A stretch of 64,000 nt of DNA. Source: an uncultured Roseovarius sp. (GTDB lineage Bacteria; Pseudomonadota; Alphaproteobacteria; Rhodobacterales; Rhodobacteraceae). This document shows, one piece after another, positions 35,720-44,902 of this stretch. The DNA lies in contig CANMOU010000004.1 of NCBI GenBank assembly GCA_947499555.1, forward strand, positions 62,001 through 126,000. Direction: 5' to 3'. The notes below the pieces were generated by a model. The model worked only from the letters and a program-made list of their open reading frames with translations. It did not search any database and had not been told where the DNA came from. The position numbers and the translations under genes were made by a program. Numbering within the stretch: position 1 is the first letter of the stretch; each line of letters starts with the position of its first letter.

Positions 35720-37063
35720 ATGAACACGCATTACCGCGACACCCGCAAAATCGACCCCACACGCGGCGCGACCTTGGGTGACAACACGCCCAATGACGCC
35801 GACCGGATCGAAATCGGCCCAACCCAGCTTGCCTTTCGCGAATGGGAAGCCGCCGGACTGCAGCTGCCCGATCTGCAGGCGATGCGCCGCTATCGCTGGG
35901 AACGGCTCACCCGGTTCATCCAGGATCGCGATTATGCCGGGCTCCTGGTCTTTGATCCGCTAAATATCCGCTACGCCACCGACAGCACCAATATGCAGCT
36001 CTGGAACACCCATAACCCGTTTCGCGCACTCTTGGTTTGCGCCGATGGCTACATGGTTATCTGGGACTACAAGAACTCGCCTTTCTTGAGCACTTTCAAT
36101 CCGTTGGTGCGCGAACAGCGTGCTGGCGCGGACCTGTTTTACTTTGACCGGGGCGACAAGGTGAACGTGGCCGCCGACACGTTCTCGAACGAGGTGCGCA
36201 TCCTTTTGGAAGAACACGCGCCCGGCAACAAACGCCTGGCCGTCGACAAGATCATGGTGCACGGGCTGCGCGCGCTTGAGGCGCAAGGCTTTGAGGTGAT
36301 GGAAGGCGAGGAACTCACCGAAAAATGCCGCGCCGTCAAAGGCCCCGATGAAATCCTCGCTATGCGCTGTGCCAGCCATGCCTGCGAAACCGCAGTGGCC
36401 GAAATGGAACGTTTCGCGCGCGAAAATGTCCCCCTTGGCAACACGTCCGAGGATGACATCTGGGCCATCCTGCATGCCGAGAACATCCGGCGTGGTGGCG
36501 AATGGATTGAAACCCGCCTTCTGGCCTCTGGCCCGCGCAGCAATCCGTGGTTCCAGGAATGTGGTCCGCGCATTGCGCAGAATAACGAGATTATCTCTTT
36601 CGATACCGACCTTGTGGGCAGCTACGGCATCTGCATCGACATCTCGCGAAGCTGGTGGATCGGCGATGAAAAGCCCCGGCCCGATATGATCTACACGATG
36701 CAGCACGCGCATGAACACATCATGACAAACATGGAAATGCTCAAGCCCGGCGTAACCATTCCAGAGCTTACGGCGAATACCCACAAACTCGATGACAAAT
36801 TCCAGGCCCAGAAATACGGCTGCCTGATGCATGGCGTGGGGCTGTGCGATGAATGGCCGCTTGTTGCCTATCCCGATATGGCTGTTGAAGGCGCGTTCGA
36901 TTACGCGCTGGAACCCGGCATGACACTTTGTGTCGAAGTCCTGGCCGGAGAGGTCGGCGGGGATTTCTCGATCAAGCTCGAAGATCAGGTGCTGATCACC
37001 GAGGATGGCTATGAAAACCTGACCAAGTATCCGTTTGATCCTGCGCTGATGGGCCTGACCTGA
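35720..37063 (+). CDS. dddP: DMSP lyase DddP
   Basis: The 447-residue enzyme of the M24 peptidase-fold family cleaves dimethylsulfoniopropionate to dimethyl sulfide and acrylate. All metal-binding residues known for DddP occur at the same numbers: D295, D297, D307, H371, E406 and E421, together with catalytic D377 (MHGVGLCDEWP). The start is ATG 35720 with GGAGG 10 bases upstream; the frame also extends upstream into the tandem array, which is not plausible as coding. It stands alone, with no other DMSP gene adjacent. Confidence 0.96.
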   Translation: MNTHYRDTRKIDPTRGATLGDNTPNDADRIEIGPTQLAFREWEAAGLQLPDLQAMRRYRWERLTRFIQDRDYAGLLVFDPLNIRYATDSTNMQLWNTHNPFRALLVCADGYMVIWDYKNSPFLSTFNPLVREQRAGADLFYFDRGDKVNVAADTFSNEVRILLEEHAPGNKRLAVDKIMVHGLRALEAQGFEVMEGEELTEKCRAVKGPDEILAMRCASHACETAVAEMERFARENVPLGNTSEDDIWAILHAENIRRGGEWIETRLLASGPRSNPWFQECGPRIAQNNEIISFDTDLVGSYGICIDISRSWWIGDEKPRPDMIYTMQHAHEHIMTNMEMLKPGVTIPELTANTHKLDDKFQAQKYGCLMHGVGLCDEWPLVAYPDMAVEGAFDYALEPGMTLCVEVLAGEVGGDFSIKLEDQVLITEDGYENLTKYPFDPALMGLT

Positions 37064-37196
37064 CGCACACCAGCCCATAAGTGTTTCAGAATCGTGGCAG
37101 ACTCTCACCTTGCCGTGACAGTTATGCGACTCCACTGGCATCGACACCCAAGGCTTCCTACCCTTTGAGGCAACATCAAAGAAAGGAGGCACCCGC

Positions 37197-38408
37197 GTGC
37201 CGACCGAGAAATTCAGCTTCCGGGGCCATGCCGGGCACGAGCTTGCCGCCCGCCTGGACCTGCCAGAGGGCCCGCATCTGGCAACTGCACTCTTTGCGCA
37301 TTGCTTTACTTGCTCCAAAGACATTCCCGCGGCGCGGCGCATTTCTGCGCGTCTTGCGGGTCTGGGTATTGCTGTCCTGCGCTTTGATTTTACCGGCCTT
37401 GGTCATTCCAAAGGCGAGTTCGAAAACACCTCCTTTCGCAGCAATATTCAGGATCTGATCCTTGCGGCCCGGGCGCTGGAAGCAAAGGACATGGCGCCAA
37501 GCCTGCTGATCGGCCATAGCCTTGGAGGCGCCGCTGTGCTTGGGGCCGCCCGTCAGATCGAGAGCGCGCGTGCTGTTGTCACCCTGGGTGCACCTTTCGA
37601 CCCCGAACATGTCACCCATAACTTCGGCGGTGCTTTGGCACAGATCGAAGCCAACGGCGAGGCAGAGGTCTTGCTGGGTGGTCGGCCTGTGAAGATCGGC
37701 AAGACCTTCGTTGATAATGTGCGTTCCGAGAAACTCGTTGAAGAGATCGCGCATCTCAAACGCGCGCTCCTGGTGCTGCATGCGCCGCATGACAACATTG
37801 TCAGCATCGACAACGCAGCCCAGATTTTTACCACCGCGAAACACCCCAAAAGCTTTGTGACATTGGACAATGCGGATCACCTGATTTCGGACCCCTGTGA
37901 TGCGGAATACGCCGCTGATGTGATTGCCACTTGGGTTAAACGCTATCTGGAGTTTCGCGTGCCTGCCCCGCCCCCCGGAGCACCGGAAGGGGTCTTGCGG
38001 GTGAGCGAAGCTGACCCGGACGGTTTTCTGCAAGACATTAATGTCGGCGCGAAACACCACCTCGTGGCCGATGAGCCCGAGGCCTATGGCGGCACCGACC
38101 GGGGCCTGTCACCTTATGGGTTCCTCGCCGCGGGCCTTGGGGCCTGCACATCGATGACAATCCGCATGTATGCTCGGCGCAAGGACTGGCCTTTGGACCA
38201 TGTCAGCGTCGATGTCACGCATAACAAAGTTCATGCTCAGGATGCAAACGCGCCCAGCGACGAGAAGATCGATCAGTTCACCCGCGTGATCCGCCTCAAG
38301 GGCGAGCTGACCGAAGAGCAACGCGCAAAGCTGATGGAGATCGCCGACAAATGCCCGGTGCACCGCACGCTTGAACGTAGCTCCGAGATCGTGACCAAAG
38401 CCGCCTAG
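37197..38408 (+). CDS. Alpha/beta-hydrolase and OsmC fusion protein
   Basis: The 403-residue protein joins an N-terminal alpha/beta hydrolase (about 15-255; ALFAHCFTCSKD, GHSLGGAAVLGAA, NADHLI) to a C-terminal OsmC-type domain (about 270-400). OsmC-type peroxidases use two cysteines, and here GLGACTSMTIRMYA and CPVHRTLE supply them. This fusion is known in Proteobacteria. It probably acts on peroxides and esters in oxidative stress. The start is GTG 37197 with AAAGGAGG upstream. It overlaps the convergent receiver gene by 4 bases. Confidence 0.9.
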   Translation: MPTEKFSFRGHAGHELAARLDLPEGPHLATALFAHCFTCSKDIPAARRISARLAGLGIAVLRFDFTGLGHSKGEFENTSFRSNIQDLILAARALEAKDMAPSLLIGHSLGGAAVLGAARQIESARAVVTLGAPFDPEHVTHNFGGALAQIEANGEAEVLLGGRPVKIGKTFVDNVRSEKLVEEIAHLKRALLVLHAPHDNIVSIDNAAQIFTTAKHPKSFVTLDNADHLISDPCDAEYAADVIATWVKRYLEFRVPAPPPGAPEGVLRVSEADPDGFLQDINVGAKHHLVADEPEAYGGTDRGLSPYGFLAAGLGACTSMTIRMYARRKDWPLDHVSVDVTHNKVHAQDANAPSDEKIDQFTRVIRLKGELTEEQRAKLMEIADKCPVHRTLERSSEIVTKAA

Positions 38409-38776
38409 ACGTGATTGCCGTAATGCTCGACGATCTCGGCAAGATCGTCGGGCGGCGTATCGACCTGCAGATAGGCGCAGACATTTGGGCACAGCGAAAA
38501 GACAGAACCGTCGGAAAAGAACGACGTATCGGTGACGAAAATAACCCGTGTTTCGGGATTTCGGATGCTGGCCAGATCAGAGATCGCAAGCGCGCTACTG
38601 CCTCTTAACACTAGATTAAGAATTATCACGTCGTATGAGCGCTCCGCCAGTGCCGCGATCGCGCCGCTTTGGTCCGTCTCAAGACGTACCTTGATACCGT
38701 GCCGTTCGAGATGGCGTTGCCATAATTGCCCGAGTGACAGGTTCGTTTCCACGATCAAAACACGCAAGGAACCCAC
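38405..38776 (-). CDS. Degenerate response-regulator receiver protein
   Basis: The 123-residue protein is a single receiver fold. The phosphate-accepting aspartate is replaced by N54 (VIILNLVL), the acidic pocket has E10-T11 rather than two acids, and the conserved Lys of the YLxKP motif is absent (AYLQVDTPP). A Thr near the end of strand 4 (FVTDTS) remains. It probably works as a non-phosphorylated binding or inhibitory domain. There is no output domain and no kinase nearby. It stands alone, convergent with the hydrolase-OsmC gene. Confidence 0.85.
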   Translation of the reverse strand: MGSLRVLIVETNLSLGQLWQRHLERHGIKVRLETDQSGAIAALAERSYDVIILNLVLRGSSALAISDLASIRNPETRVIFVTDTSFFSDGSVFSLCPNVCAYLQVDTPPDDLAEIVEHYGNHV

Positions 38777-38937
38777 CCAAGATAGTGATTGAAATATTTC
38801 CTAAATTTATTCCAGATGTGCGCCTGAGTCCTTAACAAAGGGTTAATTCTGCCGTTCACATTACCGATAGGCTTGATCCCGCTTGTCTTCCCTGCCGGTT
38901 TCGGTTTCAACGAATGCCGCAGAGGAAAGGGCCGCGC

Positions 38938-39315
38938 ATGACCACGTACATCACCATTTGCGACACCTGCAAACGTGACGATTGGGACGAGACAAAAGAC
39001 GACCAGACGCATGGCGAGACACTTGCCGCCCTGGTTGAGGCCTCGGCACAGGATCGCAGCGTCAAGACCCGCCGGGTTTCCTGTCTGATGGGATGCACAC
39101 ATGGGTGCAATATCTCGATCCAGGCGCGCGGAAAGCTGGCATACACTCTCGGGCGGTTCGAGCCAAGCCGCGAGGCCGCCGACGCAATCGTCGACTATGC
39201 CGAGCTGCACGCCCAAAGCCATACCGGCCAGGTGCCATACAAACAGTGGCCCCAAGGCGTGAAAGGCCATTTCGTCACCCGCATGCCGCCACTTCCAGAC
39301 GAACCTGAAGGCTGA
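38938..39315 (+). CDS. DUF1636 metal-binding protein linked to cobalamin genes
   Basis: The 125-residue protein has an N-terminal CDTCKRDDW and a central CLMGCTHGCNISIQ, the cysteine layout of DUF1636, thought to be a thioredoxin-fold [2Fe-2S] or metal-binding domain. ATG 38938 follows GAGGAAAG; a longer in-frame start is possible but weak. Its stop shares one base with the next ATG (TGATG), so it is coupled to cobC. A role in cobalt or corrinoid handling is inferred from context. Confidence 0.82.
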   Translation: MTTYITICDTCKRDDWDETKDDQTHGETLAALVEASAQDRSVKTRRVSCLMGCTHGCNISIQARGKLAYTLGRFEPSREAADAIVDYAELHAQSHTGQVPYKQWPQGVKGHFVTRMPPLPDEPEG

Positions 39316-40313
39316 TGGCGCAGCCCGTGCGAGATCACGGCGGAGGGCTCGACGCGGCCATCGAGCGCTATGGCGGCACACGCGACGATTGGCTGGACCT
39401 GAGCACCGGCATCAACCCAGTGCCATACCCTGTGGGCGACATCGACCCCGGCGCCTGGACCGCCCTGCCGGATCAAGCCGCTATGGACCGTCTTCTCTCA
39501 GCGGCTCGGGCGTTCTGGAATGTCCCTGATGACGCGAGGATCGTTGCAGCCAACGGCGCGTCGGCAATCATCGCCAAACTGCCCTATCTGACCAACCATG
39601 TGGGCGGGGCCTACATCCCCGGTCCCACCTATAATGAGCATGCGGCAGCTGTTGAGGCCTGTGGGCATGCATGGATCACCGACGATCCTGAAGACGCCAA
39701 CATGCATGTCTATGTCCACCCCAACAACCCGACGGGTCGGATGTGGGAGGCAAACCGGATGGGTGGGCGGCCCCTGACCGTTATCGATGAGAGCTTCTGC
39801 GACGTCATACCGGAGCAAAGCCATGTTGCGCTGACCGAAGACATGGGCATTCTGATCCTCAAGAGTTTCGGTAAATTCTGGGGGTTGGGCGGGCTACGGC
39901 TTGGCTTCGCGATCGGCGCACCCGAAACGCTTTTCCCGGTCGACCGTGTGAAAATGCCATCAAGGCCAGAAGAAAAATTCCCGCTGGCAAGCCTGACCGA
40001 TCATCTGGGTCCCTGGGCAGTCTCGGGCCCCGCGCTGACGATCGGCACACGTGCTCTGGAGGATCTTGCCTGGGCTGAAACGACGCGGGCGCGTCTGGCA
40101 AAAGATGCCCGGCGATTGGATACACTTGTGGGCTGGCCACTCGTCGGCGGGACCGATCTCTTCCGCACATATGAAGTGGCCGATGCAAAAGCGATGCAGG
40201 ACAAGCTCGCCCAAGGGCGAGTTTGGTCACGGGTCTTTCCTTACTCGAAGACATGGCTGCGTCTTGGCCTTCCCGCGCCGGACGCATGGGATCAACTCGA
40301 GGCCGCTTTATGA
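39315..40313 (+). CDS. cobC: Threonine-phosphate decarboxylase, CobC-like
   Basis: The 332-residue pyridoxal-phosphate enzyme of the aspartate aminotransferase fold supplies the aminopropanol arm of cobalamin. Motifs are DDWLDLSTGINPVPYPV, VHPNNPTGRMW and the PLP lysine in LKSFGKFWGLGGLRLGF. It overlaps the stops and starts of both neighbours (DUF1636 and cbiB), forming a tight three-gene unit. Confidence 0.9.
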   Translation: MAQPVRDHGGGLDAAIERYGGTRDDWLDLSTGINPVPYPVGDIDPGAWTALPDQAAMDRLLSAARAFWNVPDDARIVAANGASAIIAKLPYLTNHVGGAYIPGPTYNEHAAAVEACGHAWITDDPEDANMHVYVHPNNPTGRMWEANRMGGRPLTVIDESFCDVIPEQSHVALTEDMGILILKSFGKFWGLGGLRLGFAIGAPETLFPVDRVKMPSRPEEKFPLASLTDHLGPWAVSGPALTIGTRALEDLAWAETTRARLAKDARRLDTLVGWPLVGGTDLFRTYEVADAKAMQDKLAQGRVWSRVFPYSKTWLRLGLPAPDAWDQLEAAL

Positions 40314-41221
40314 GTGTCTTTGCTGTTCTCGCCCTGGCCCTCCTGCTGGACGCAGTTCTGGGCGAGCCGCGCTGGCTTTGGGAACGCATGCCGCATCCGG
40401 CCATCCTCATGGGTCGCGCCATAGATATGGGGGACAAATGGCTGAACCGGGGTGCGATTGCGCGCCTCAATGGGGTCTTCCTTATGCTCTTGCTGACCCT
40501 GGCGGCGCTTGGCCTTGGGCTTTTGTTTCAAAGCCTCGGCTGGTGGGCAGAAATCCTTTTGGCCGCAATCCTGCTGGCGCACAGATCGCTCGTGGATCAT
40601 GTGGCGGCGGTCGCCCGCGCCCTGCGCCTGTCTTTGAACGATGGACGCAGAAGCGTAGCCATGATTGTTGGCCGCGACACATCGAACATGACATCCCAAG
40701 ACGTGTCGCGCGCAGCGATTGAATCAGCGGCGGAAAACTTCAGCGATGGGGTTATTGCCCCGGCCTTTTGGTTCCTGATCGGCGGTGCGCCGGGGCTGCT
40801 TGTCTACAAGATCACCAATACCGCGGACAGCATGATTGGCTACCGAACGACCCGGCATGAGGCCTTCGGCTGGGCCGCAGCGAGGCTTGATGATCTGCTC
40901 AATCTTGCCCCTGCGCGCCTCACGGCTTTGCTTCTGGCGATTGTTCTGTGCCAGACCCGCACCTGGCAGGATATCCGCAGTGACGCCCGTTTGCACCGCT
41001 CGCCCAATGCCGGCTGGCCCGAGGCAGCGATGGCACGCGGCCTTGGCGTATCGCTTGCCGGACCAAGATCCTATGATGGCAAGATGCGTGACTTTCCCTT
41101 TGTGCATCCCTTGGGCCGAAAAGATGCAGGTCCCTCTGATATCGAAGCCGCCTGCCGGGCCTTGTGGCGGGCCTGGGGCGTGGCCTTGGTCTGCGTTTCA
41201 ATGCTGGCACTTGTCCTTTGA
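40310..41221 (+). CDS. cbiB: Adenosylcobinamide-phosphate synthase
   Basis: The 303-residue membrane protein attaches the aminopropanol moiety to adenosylcobyric acid. It starts LALALLLDAVLGEPRW and contains MPHPAILMGR, the family signature, and several membrane helices. ATG 40310 overlaps the cobC stop (ATGA); longer in-frame starts lie inside cobC. In some schemes the same protein is called CobD. Confidence 0.92.
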   Translation: MSVFAVLALALLLDAVLGEPRWLWERMPHPAILMGRAIDMGDKWLNRGAIARLNGVFLMLLLTLAALGLGLLFQSLGWWAEILLAAILLAHRSLVDHVAAVARALRLSLNDGRRSVAMIVGRDTSNMTSQDVSRAAIESAAENFSDGVIAPAFWFLIGGAPGLLVYKITNTADSMIGYRTTRHEAFGWAAARLDDLLNLAPARLTALLLAIVLCQTRTWQDIRSDARLHRSPNAGWPEAAMARGLGVSLAGPRSYDGKMRDFPFVHPLGRKDAGPSDIEAACRALWRAWGVALVCVSMLALVL

Positions 41222-41280
41222 CGGCAAACCAAGCTTTGCCCTCTTGCATCCGAACGCTAGATTGGCAGCCAAGGGACGGT

Positions 41281-42462
41281 ATGGGGACGATTATGAAGAG
41301 ATATCTATTGGCCGCGACATTCGGTCTTTGCGCCGGGGCGGCCACTGCGCAAAGCTGCGGAGGCAGTTTCTCCGGATTTGTGAATGACCTGAAATCCGAA
41401 GCCGTGTCGAAAGGCCATGATGTGACATCCGTCGATCGGTTCTTTGCAACAGTTCGGCAGGATCAGAAAGTTCTGCAAGCCGACCGCAGGCAGGGTGTCT
41501 TTCAAAAACCCTTCACCGATTTTGCCCGTCGCCTGATCAGCACAAACCGGCTGAACACCGGGATCGCCAAAGGACAGCAACTGTCCAAGACCTTTGACAA
41601 AATCGAGATCGAGTTCGGCGTCAGTCGTGGGGTTCTCCTGGCTTTTTGGGCATTCGAGACCGATTACGGCGGCTTTCAGGGCGATTTCAATACGTTGAAC
41701 GCGCTGGTGACGCTGTCTCATGATTGCCGCCGCCCAGAGCTGTTTCGCCCCCAGGTCTTCGCCGCATTGGAACTTTTTGAGCAAGGCGGCTTCGACCCAC
41801 AACGGACCACCGGCGCCTGGGCAGGCGAGATTGGCATGGTCCAGATGCTGCCGCGCGATATCCTTGAAAACGGTGTCGACGGAGATGGCGACGGCGAGGT
41901 TGATCTCAAACGCTCGGCCAAAGACGCGCTTATGTCGGGTGGCAAGATGCTGCAGTCACTGGGCTGGCGCGCCGGAGAACCCTGGCTGCAGGAAGTGGGC
42001 GTGCCAAACAATCTGGATTGGTCGCTCAGCGGATTGCGCACAACCAAGCCGGCCTCTGAATGGGCCGCTCTTGGGATTACGCCGCGCTCTGGCGCGTTGG
42101 CTGCAGATTTGCCCGCAAGTCTGATCCTGCCTCAAGGTCGAAACGGCCCAGCGTTCCTCGCCTACCCCAATTTCCGGGTATATTTCGAATGGAACCAAAG
42201 CTTTGTCTACGTACTGACCGCCGCCTATTTTGCCAACCGGCTCGAAGGCGCGCCGGTGTTCGAGGCAGGTAATCCCGACCCCGGTCTTACAGGGGATCAG
42301 ATGAAGGCATTGCAGCGCAAGCTTGCCGACCGTGGCTATGACGTGGGCAAAATCGATGGCATTCTGGGTGCAGGCACCCGTACGGCGGTGCAGGATGTGC
42401 AGAAAGAACTTGGATTGCCCGCGGACGCCTGGCCGACAACCGCATTGCTCAACCGTTTATGA
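41281..42462 (+). CDS. Lytic murein transglycosylase (MltB type) with peptidoglycan-binding domain
   Basis: The 393-residue exported enzyme has a signal peptide (KRYLLAATFGLCAGAATAQS), an SLT_2/MltB catalytic domain (about 30-320) with catalytic Glu in FWAFETDYGGFQG and AGEIGMVQMLPRDI, and a C-terminal PG_binding_1 domain (about 335-390; RKLADRGYDVGKIDGILGAG). It cleaves peptidoglycan glycosidic bonds. ATG 41281 follows AAGGGA; ATG 41293 would give a shorter leader and is also possible. The stop overlaps the next start. Confidence 0.9.
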   Translation: MGTIMKRYLLAATFGLCAGAATAQSCGGSFSGFVNDLKSEAVSKGHDVTSVDRFFATVRQDQKVLQADRRQGVFQKPFTDFARRLISTNRLNTGIAKGQQLSKTFDKIEIEFGVSRGVLLAFWAFETDYGGFQGDFNTLNALVTLSHDCRRPELFRPQVFAALELFEQGGFDPQRTTGAWAGEIGMVQMLPRDILENGVDGDGDGEVDLKRSAKDALMSGGKMLQSLGWRAGEPWLQEVGVPNNLDWSLSGLRTTKPASEWAALGITPRSGALAADLPASLILPQGRNGPAFLAYPNFRVYFEWNQSFVYVLTAAYFANRLEGAPVFEAGNPDPGLTGDQMKALQRKLADRGYDVGKIDGILGAGTRTAVQDVQKELGLPADAWPTTALLNRL

Positions 42463-43571
42463 AAACACCGCCTTTTGAGATCTTTCTTTCGACTGCGCCG
42501 GGCCTGGAGCCTTATCTTTTGCAAGAAACCCAAGGGCTGGGCTTTGATCAACCCCGCGCCACGCAGGGCGGTGTCAGTTTCGTTGGCACGTGGCATGATG
42601 TCTGGCGCGCGAATCTCTGGTCGCGCGGGGCGTCGCGGGTTCTGGCACGGATCGGATCCTTTCGCGCGTTCCACCTGGCGCAACTTGACAAACGCGCGCG
42701 CAAGTTTCCATGGGGTGAGGTTCTGCGCCCGGATGTGCCGGTGCGAGTTGAGACCACCTGCAAGCGCTCGAAGATTTACCATGCCGGCGCAGCAAGCCAG
42801 CGTATTGAGCGGGCCATCGGCGAAACGCTTGGCACACCCACCACCAAGGACGCAAAACTGCGGCTGCTGGTTCGCATCGAGGACGACCTTTGCACCCTCA
42901 GCATCGACACATCCGGTGCGCCACTGCACCAACGCGGGTTCAAAGAGTATGTTGCCAAAGCACCGATGCGCGAGACCATGGCATCGCTATTGCTGCGGGC
43001 CTGCGGATACTCTGGAACCGAGCCTGTGCTTGATCCGATGTGTGGTTCCGGCACTTTCCTGATCGAAGCTGCCGAGATTGCCTCTGGTCTTGCTCCCGGT
43101 CGGGCGCGCCGATTCGCGTTTGAAGACCTCGCGGGGTTTGAGAGCGCCGCTTGGCATGCCATGTGCGAGGATGGCACCGCCGAGACATCTGAGCAGAGAT
43201 TCATCGGCTTTGACCGTGACGAGGGCGCGGTGAAAGGCGCAAATGAGAATGCGGCGCGGGCAGGCGTTGATGCTCTCGTTTCTGTGAAACACCAGCCCGT
43301 GAGCGATCTGAAACGGCCCGATGGTCCACCAGGGCTGGTCATGGTGAACCCGCCCTACGGCGCCCGAATAGGCACCAAGAAACCGCTCTACGGATTATAC
43401 GCAAGTCTCGGAGAACATTTGCAAAAAAGCTTCTCTGGCTGGCGTGTCGGCCTTGTCACTACCGAGGCTGATCTGGCCAAGACAACAGGACTTCCATTTG
43501 CGCAGCCGGGCCCGCCGATTGCCCATGGCGGGCTGAAGATAAAGCTCTGGGCCACACCGCCGCTGCCCTAG
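42459..43571 (+). CDS. THUMP-domain RNA methyltransferase (RlmL N-terminal-like)
   Basis: The 370-residue SAM enzyme has an N-terminal THUMP domain (ending about residue 150) and a methyltransferase core with LDPMCGSGTFLIEAAEIA and the catalytic NPPYGARIG. This fits the RlmL N-half/Trm11 type that makes N2-methylguanosine in 23S rRNA. The C-terminal m7G part of E. coli RlmL is absent, as is usual in alphaproteobacteria. ATG overlaps the transglycosylase stop. Confidence 0.87.
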   Translation: MKTPPFEIFLSTAPGLEPYLLQETQGLGFDQPRATQGGVSFVGTWHDVWRANLWSRGASRVLARIGSFRAFHLAQLDKRARKFPWGEVLRPDVPVRVETTCKRSKIYHAGAASQRIERAIGETLGTPTTKDAKLRLLVRIEDDLCTLSIDTSGAPLHQRGFKEYVAKAPMRETMASLLLRACGYSGTEPVLDPMCGSGTFLIEAAEIASGLAPGRARRFAFEDLAGFESAAWHAMCEDGTAETSEQRFIGFDRDEGAVKGANENAARAGVDALVSVKHQPVSDLKRPDGPPGLVMVNPPYGARIGTKKPLYGLYASLGEHLQKSFSGWRVGLVTTEADLAKTTGLPFAQPGPPIAHGGLKIKLWATPPLP

Positions 43572-43705
43572 CTCACGGCACCTCACCAAAGCTTTACTCA
43601 AGTTGCTGATCACTTTCAGAAATTCATGCGTATCTCACGTCAAACGCGCGTGGAAAACCACGCCTGACCACTGGCTCAAAAGGCCACGAAGGAGACACGC
43701 ACGAG

Positions 43706-44902
43706 ATGGCACTGATCGCCACAAATGCCCCCGCGACAGGACCGCGGCTGCCGCTACGACCCAACTGGTCGATGGCGCAGCTCGGCGTGCTGTTTGCCTG
43801 GGTTGCTGTGGTGATCTATGCCGCCTCCAATTCCATCGTAACACAATTGGTCGATATCGGAGCAATGAACCCGGTTGGTAACGGGCGCAATGCGATTACC
43901 TACTCCAACTTGCTTTTGCTCGGGTCACTTCTGTCGGTTGTGCCAATGGCGATTTTGTTTCGCAAAGACTTGACCCGGGCCAATGTGCGAGCGCTAAATC
44001 CGCGGGATTGGCGGATCATGACGCTCTCGGCGTTTTTGTCCTCGGCTCTCACGCCCGGGCTTTTTTTCTTCGCTTTGGCCAATACGACGGTTACGAACAT
44101 CGTCCTGATCAGCCGCATCGAACCTCCCTTGTTCCTCTTGGCAACTTGGTTGGTGCTTCATGAACGCTTCTCGCCGCGCATGATGATCGCGGGGCTTGTC
44201 GCGCTGACCGGCGCGGTGATCATGATCAGCATGAATGAAAAAGGCGGCATGATGGGCCTTGGTATCGGCGAATGGGCCGCCGCCGCCGCAACCTTGTCTT
44301 ACATCGCCTCGACGCTTGTGACGCGCAAAGGCCTGCAGGATGTGCCAATGGGCATCTTCTCGGTCTATCGCACGATTGTGGGGGCGGGTATCTATTTTGG
44401 GCTCGCCATCATGATCTTTGGGCCAGACACGTTCCGCGATCTCTTCTCTCCTGTCCTCTGGAGCTGGATCTGGGTTTATGCCGGTGTGGTGATTGTTTTC
44501 GGTCAGATTGCCTGGAACCTGGCGCTGAAACATGCAAGCTCTGGCGATCTTGCCTTGGCAACGTCGTTCTCGCCGCTGGCGGCTATCCTCATTGCCATGC
44601 TGCTTCTGGGCGAAAACCCCGGTGCGGGTCTGTTGCCGGGTGCACTGCTGATTACGCTGGCAATATTCATTGGTCGAGCCAGCGGTGTGCAGGACAGCCG
44701 CCTCGTCGATGGCGCAAGCATCAACAAACAGGCGCGCGTCCATAGTATTCCCGGACAGCCATGTATTGGCAGCGATTGCCACAAGGCAAAGCTGCCCGTG
44801 CTGCGTTCGCCGATCCGCTTTAGTGACTGTGTGAAACCTGCCAAGTTAAGGCTGCGAAAAACGACGGCGCCGCCTGGCCGGTGCGCTGATGCCTCGGCTT
44901 AG
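43706..44902 (+). CDS. EamA family transporter with unusual C-terminal tail
   Basis: The 398-residue protein has ten membrane helices arranged as two EamA repeats of the drug/metabolite transporter family. After the last helix (about 330) there is a hydrophilic tail of about 65 residues with three cysteines (PCIGSDCHKAKL) and no family similarity that I recognise. Typical members end soon after helix 10, so the tail may come from a lost stop or frameshift. The stop overlaps the end of the convergent smc gene by 4 bases. Substrate unknown. Confidence 0.8.
   Translation: MALIATNAPATGPRLPLRPNWSMAQLGVLFAWVAVVIYAASNSIVTQLVDIGAMNPVGNGRNAITYSNLLLLGSLLSVVPMAILFRKDLTRANVRALNPRDWRIMTLSAFLSSALTPGLFFFALANTTVTNIVLISRIEPPLFLLATWLVLHERFSPRMMIAGLVALTGAVIMISMNEKGGMMGLGIGEWAAAAATLSYIASTLVTRKGLQDVPMGIFSVYRTIVGAGIYFGLAIMIFGPDTFRDLFSPVLWSWIWVYAGVVIVFGQIAWNLALKHASSGDLALATSFSPLAAILIAMLLLGENPGAGLLPGALLITLAIFIGRASGVQDSRLVDGASINKQARVHSIPGQPCIGSDCHKAKLPVLRSPIRFSDCVKPAKLRLRKTTAPPGRCADASA

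Noticed and set aside
35960-37342. 460-codon open frame opposite dddP
   Set aside because: dddP on the plus strand has all catalytic residues; the antisense frame has no recognisable motif.
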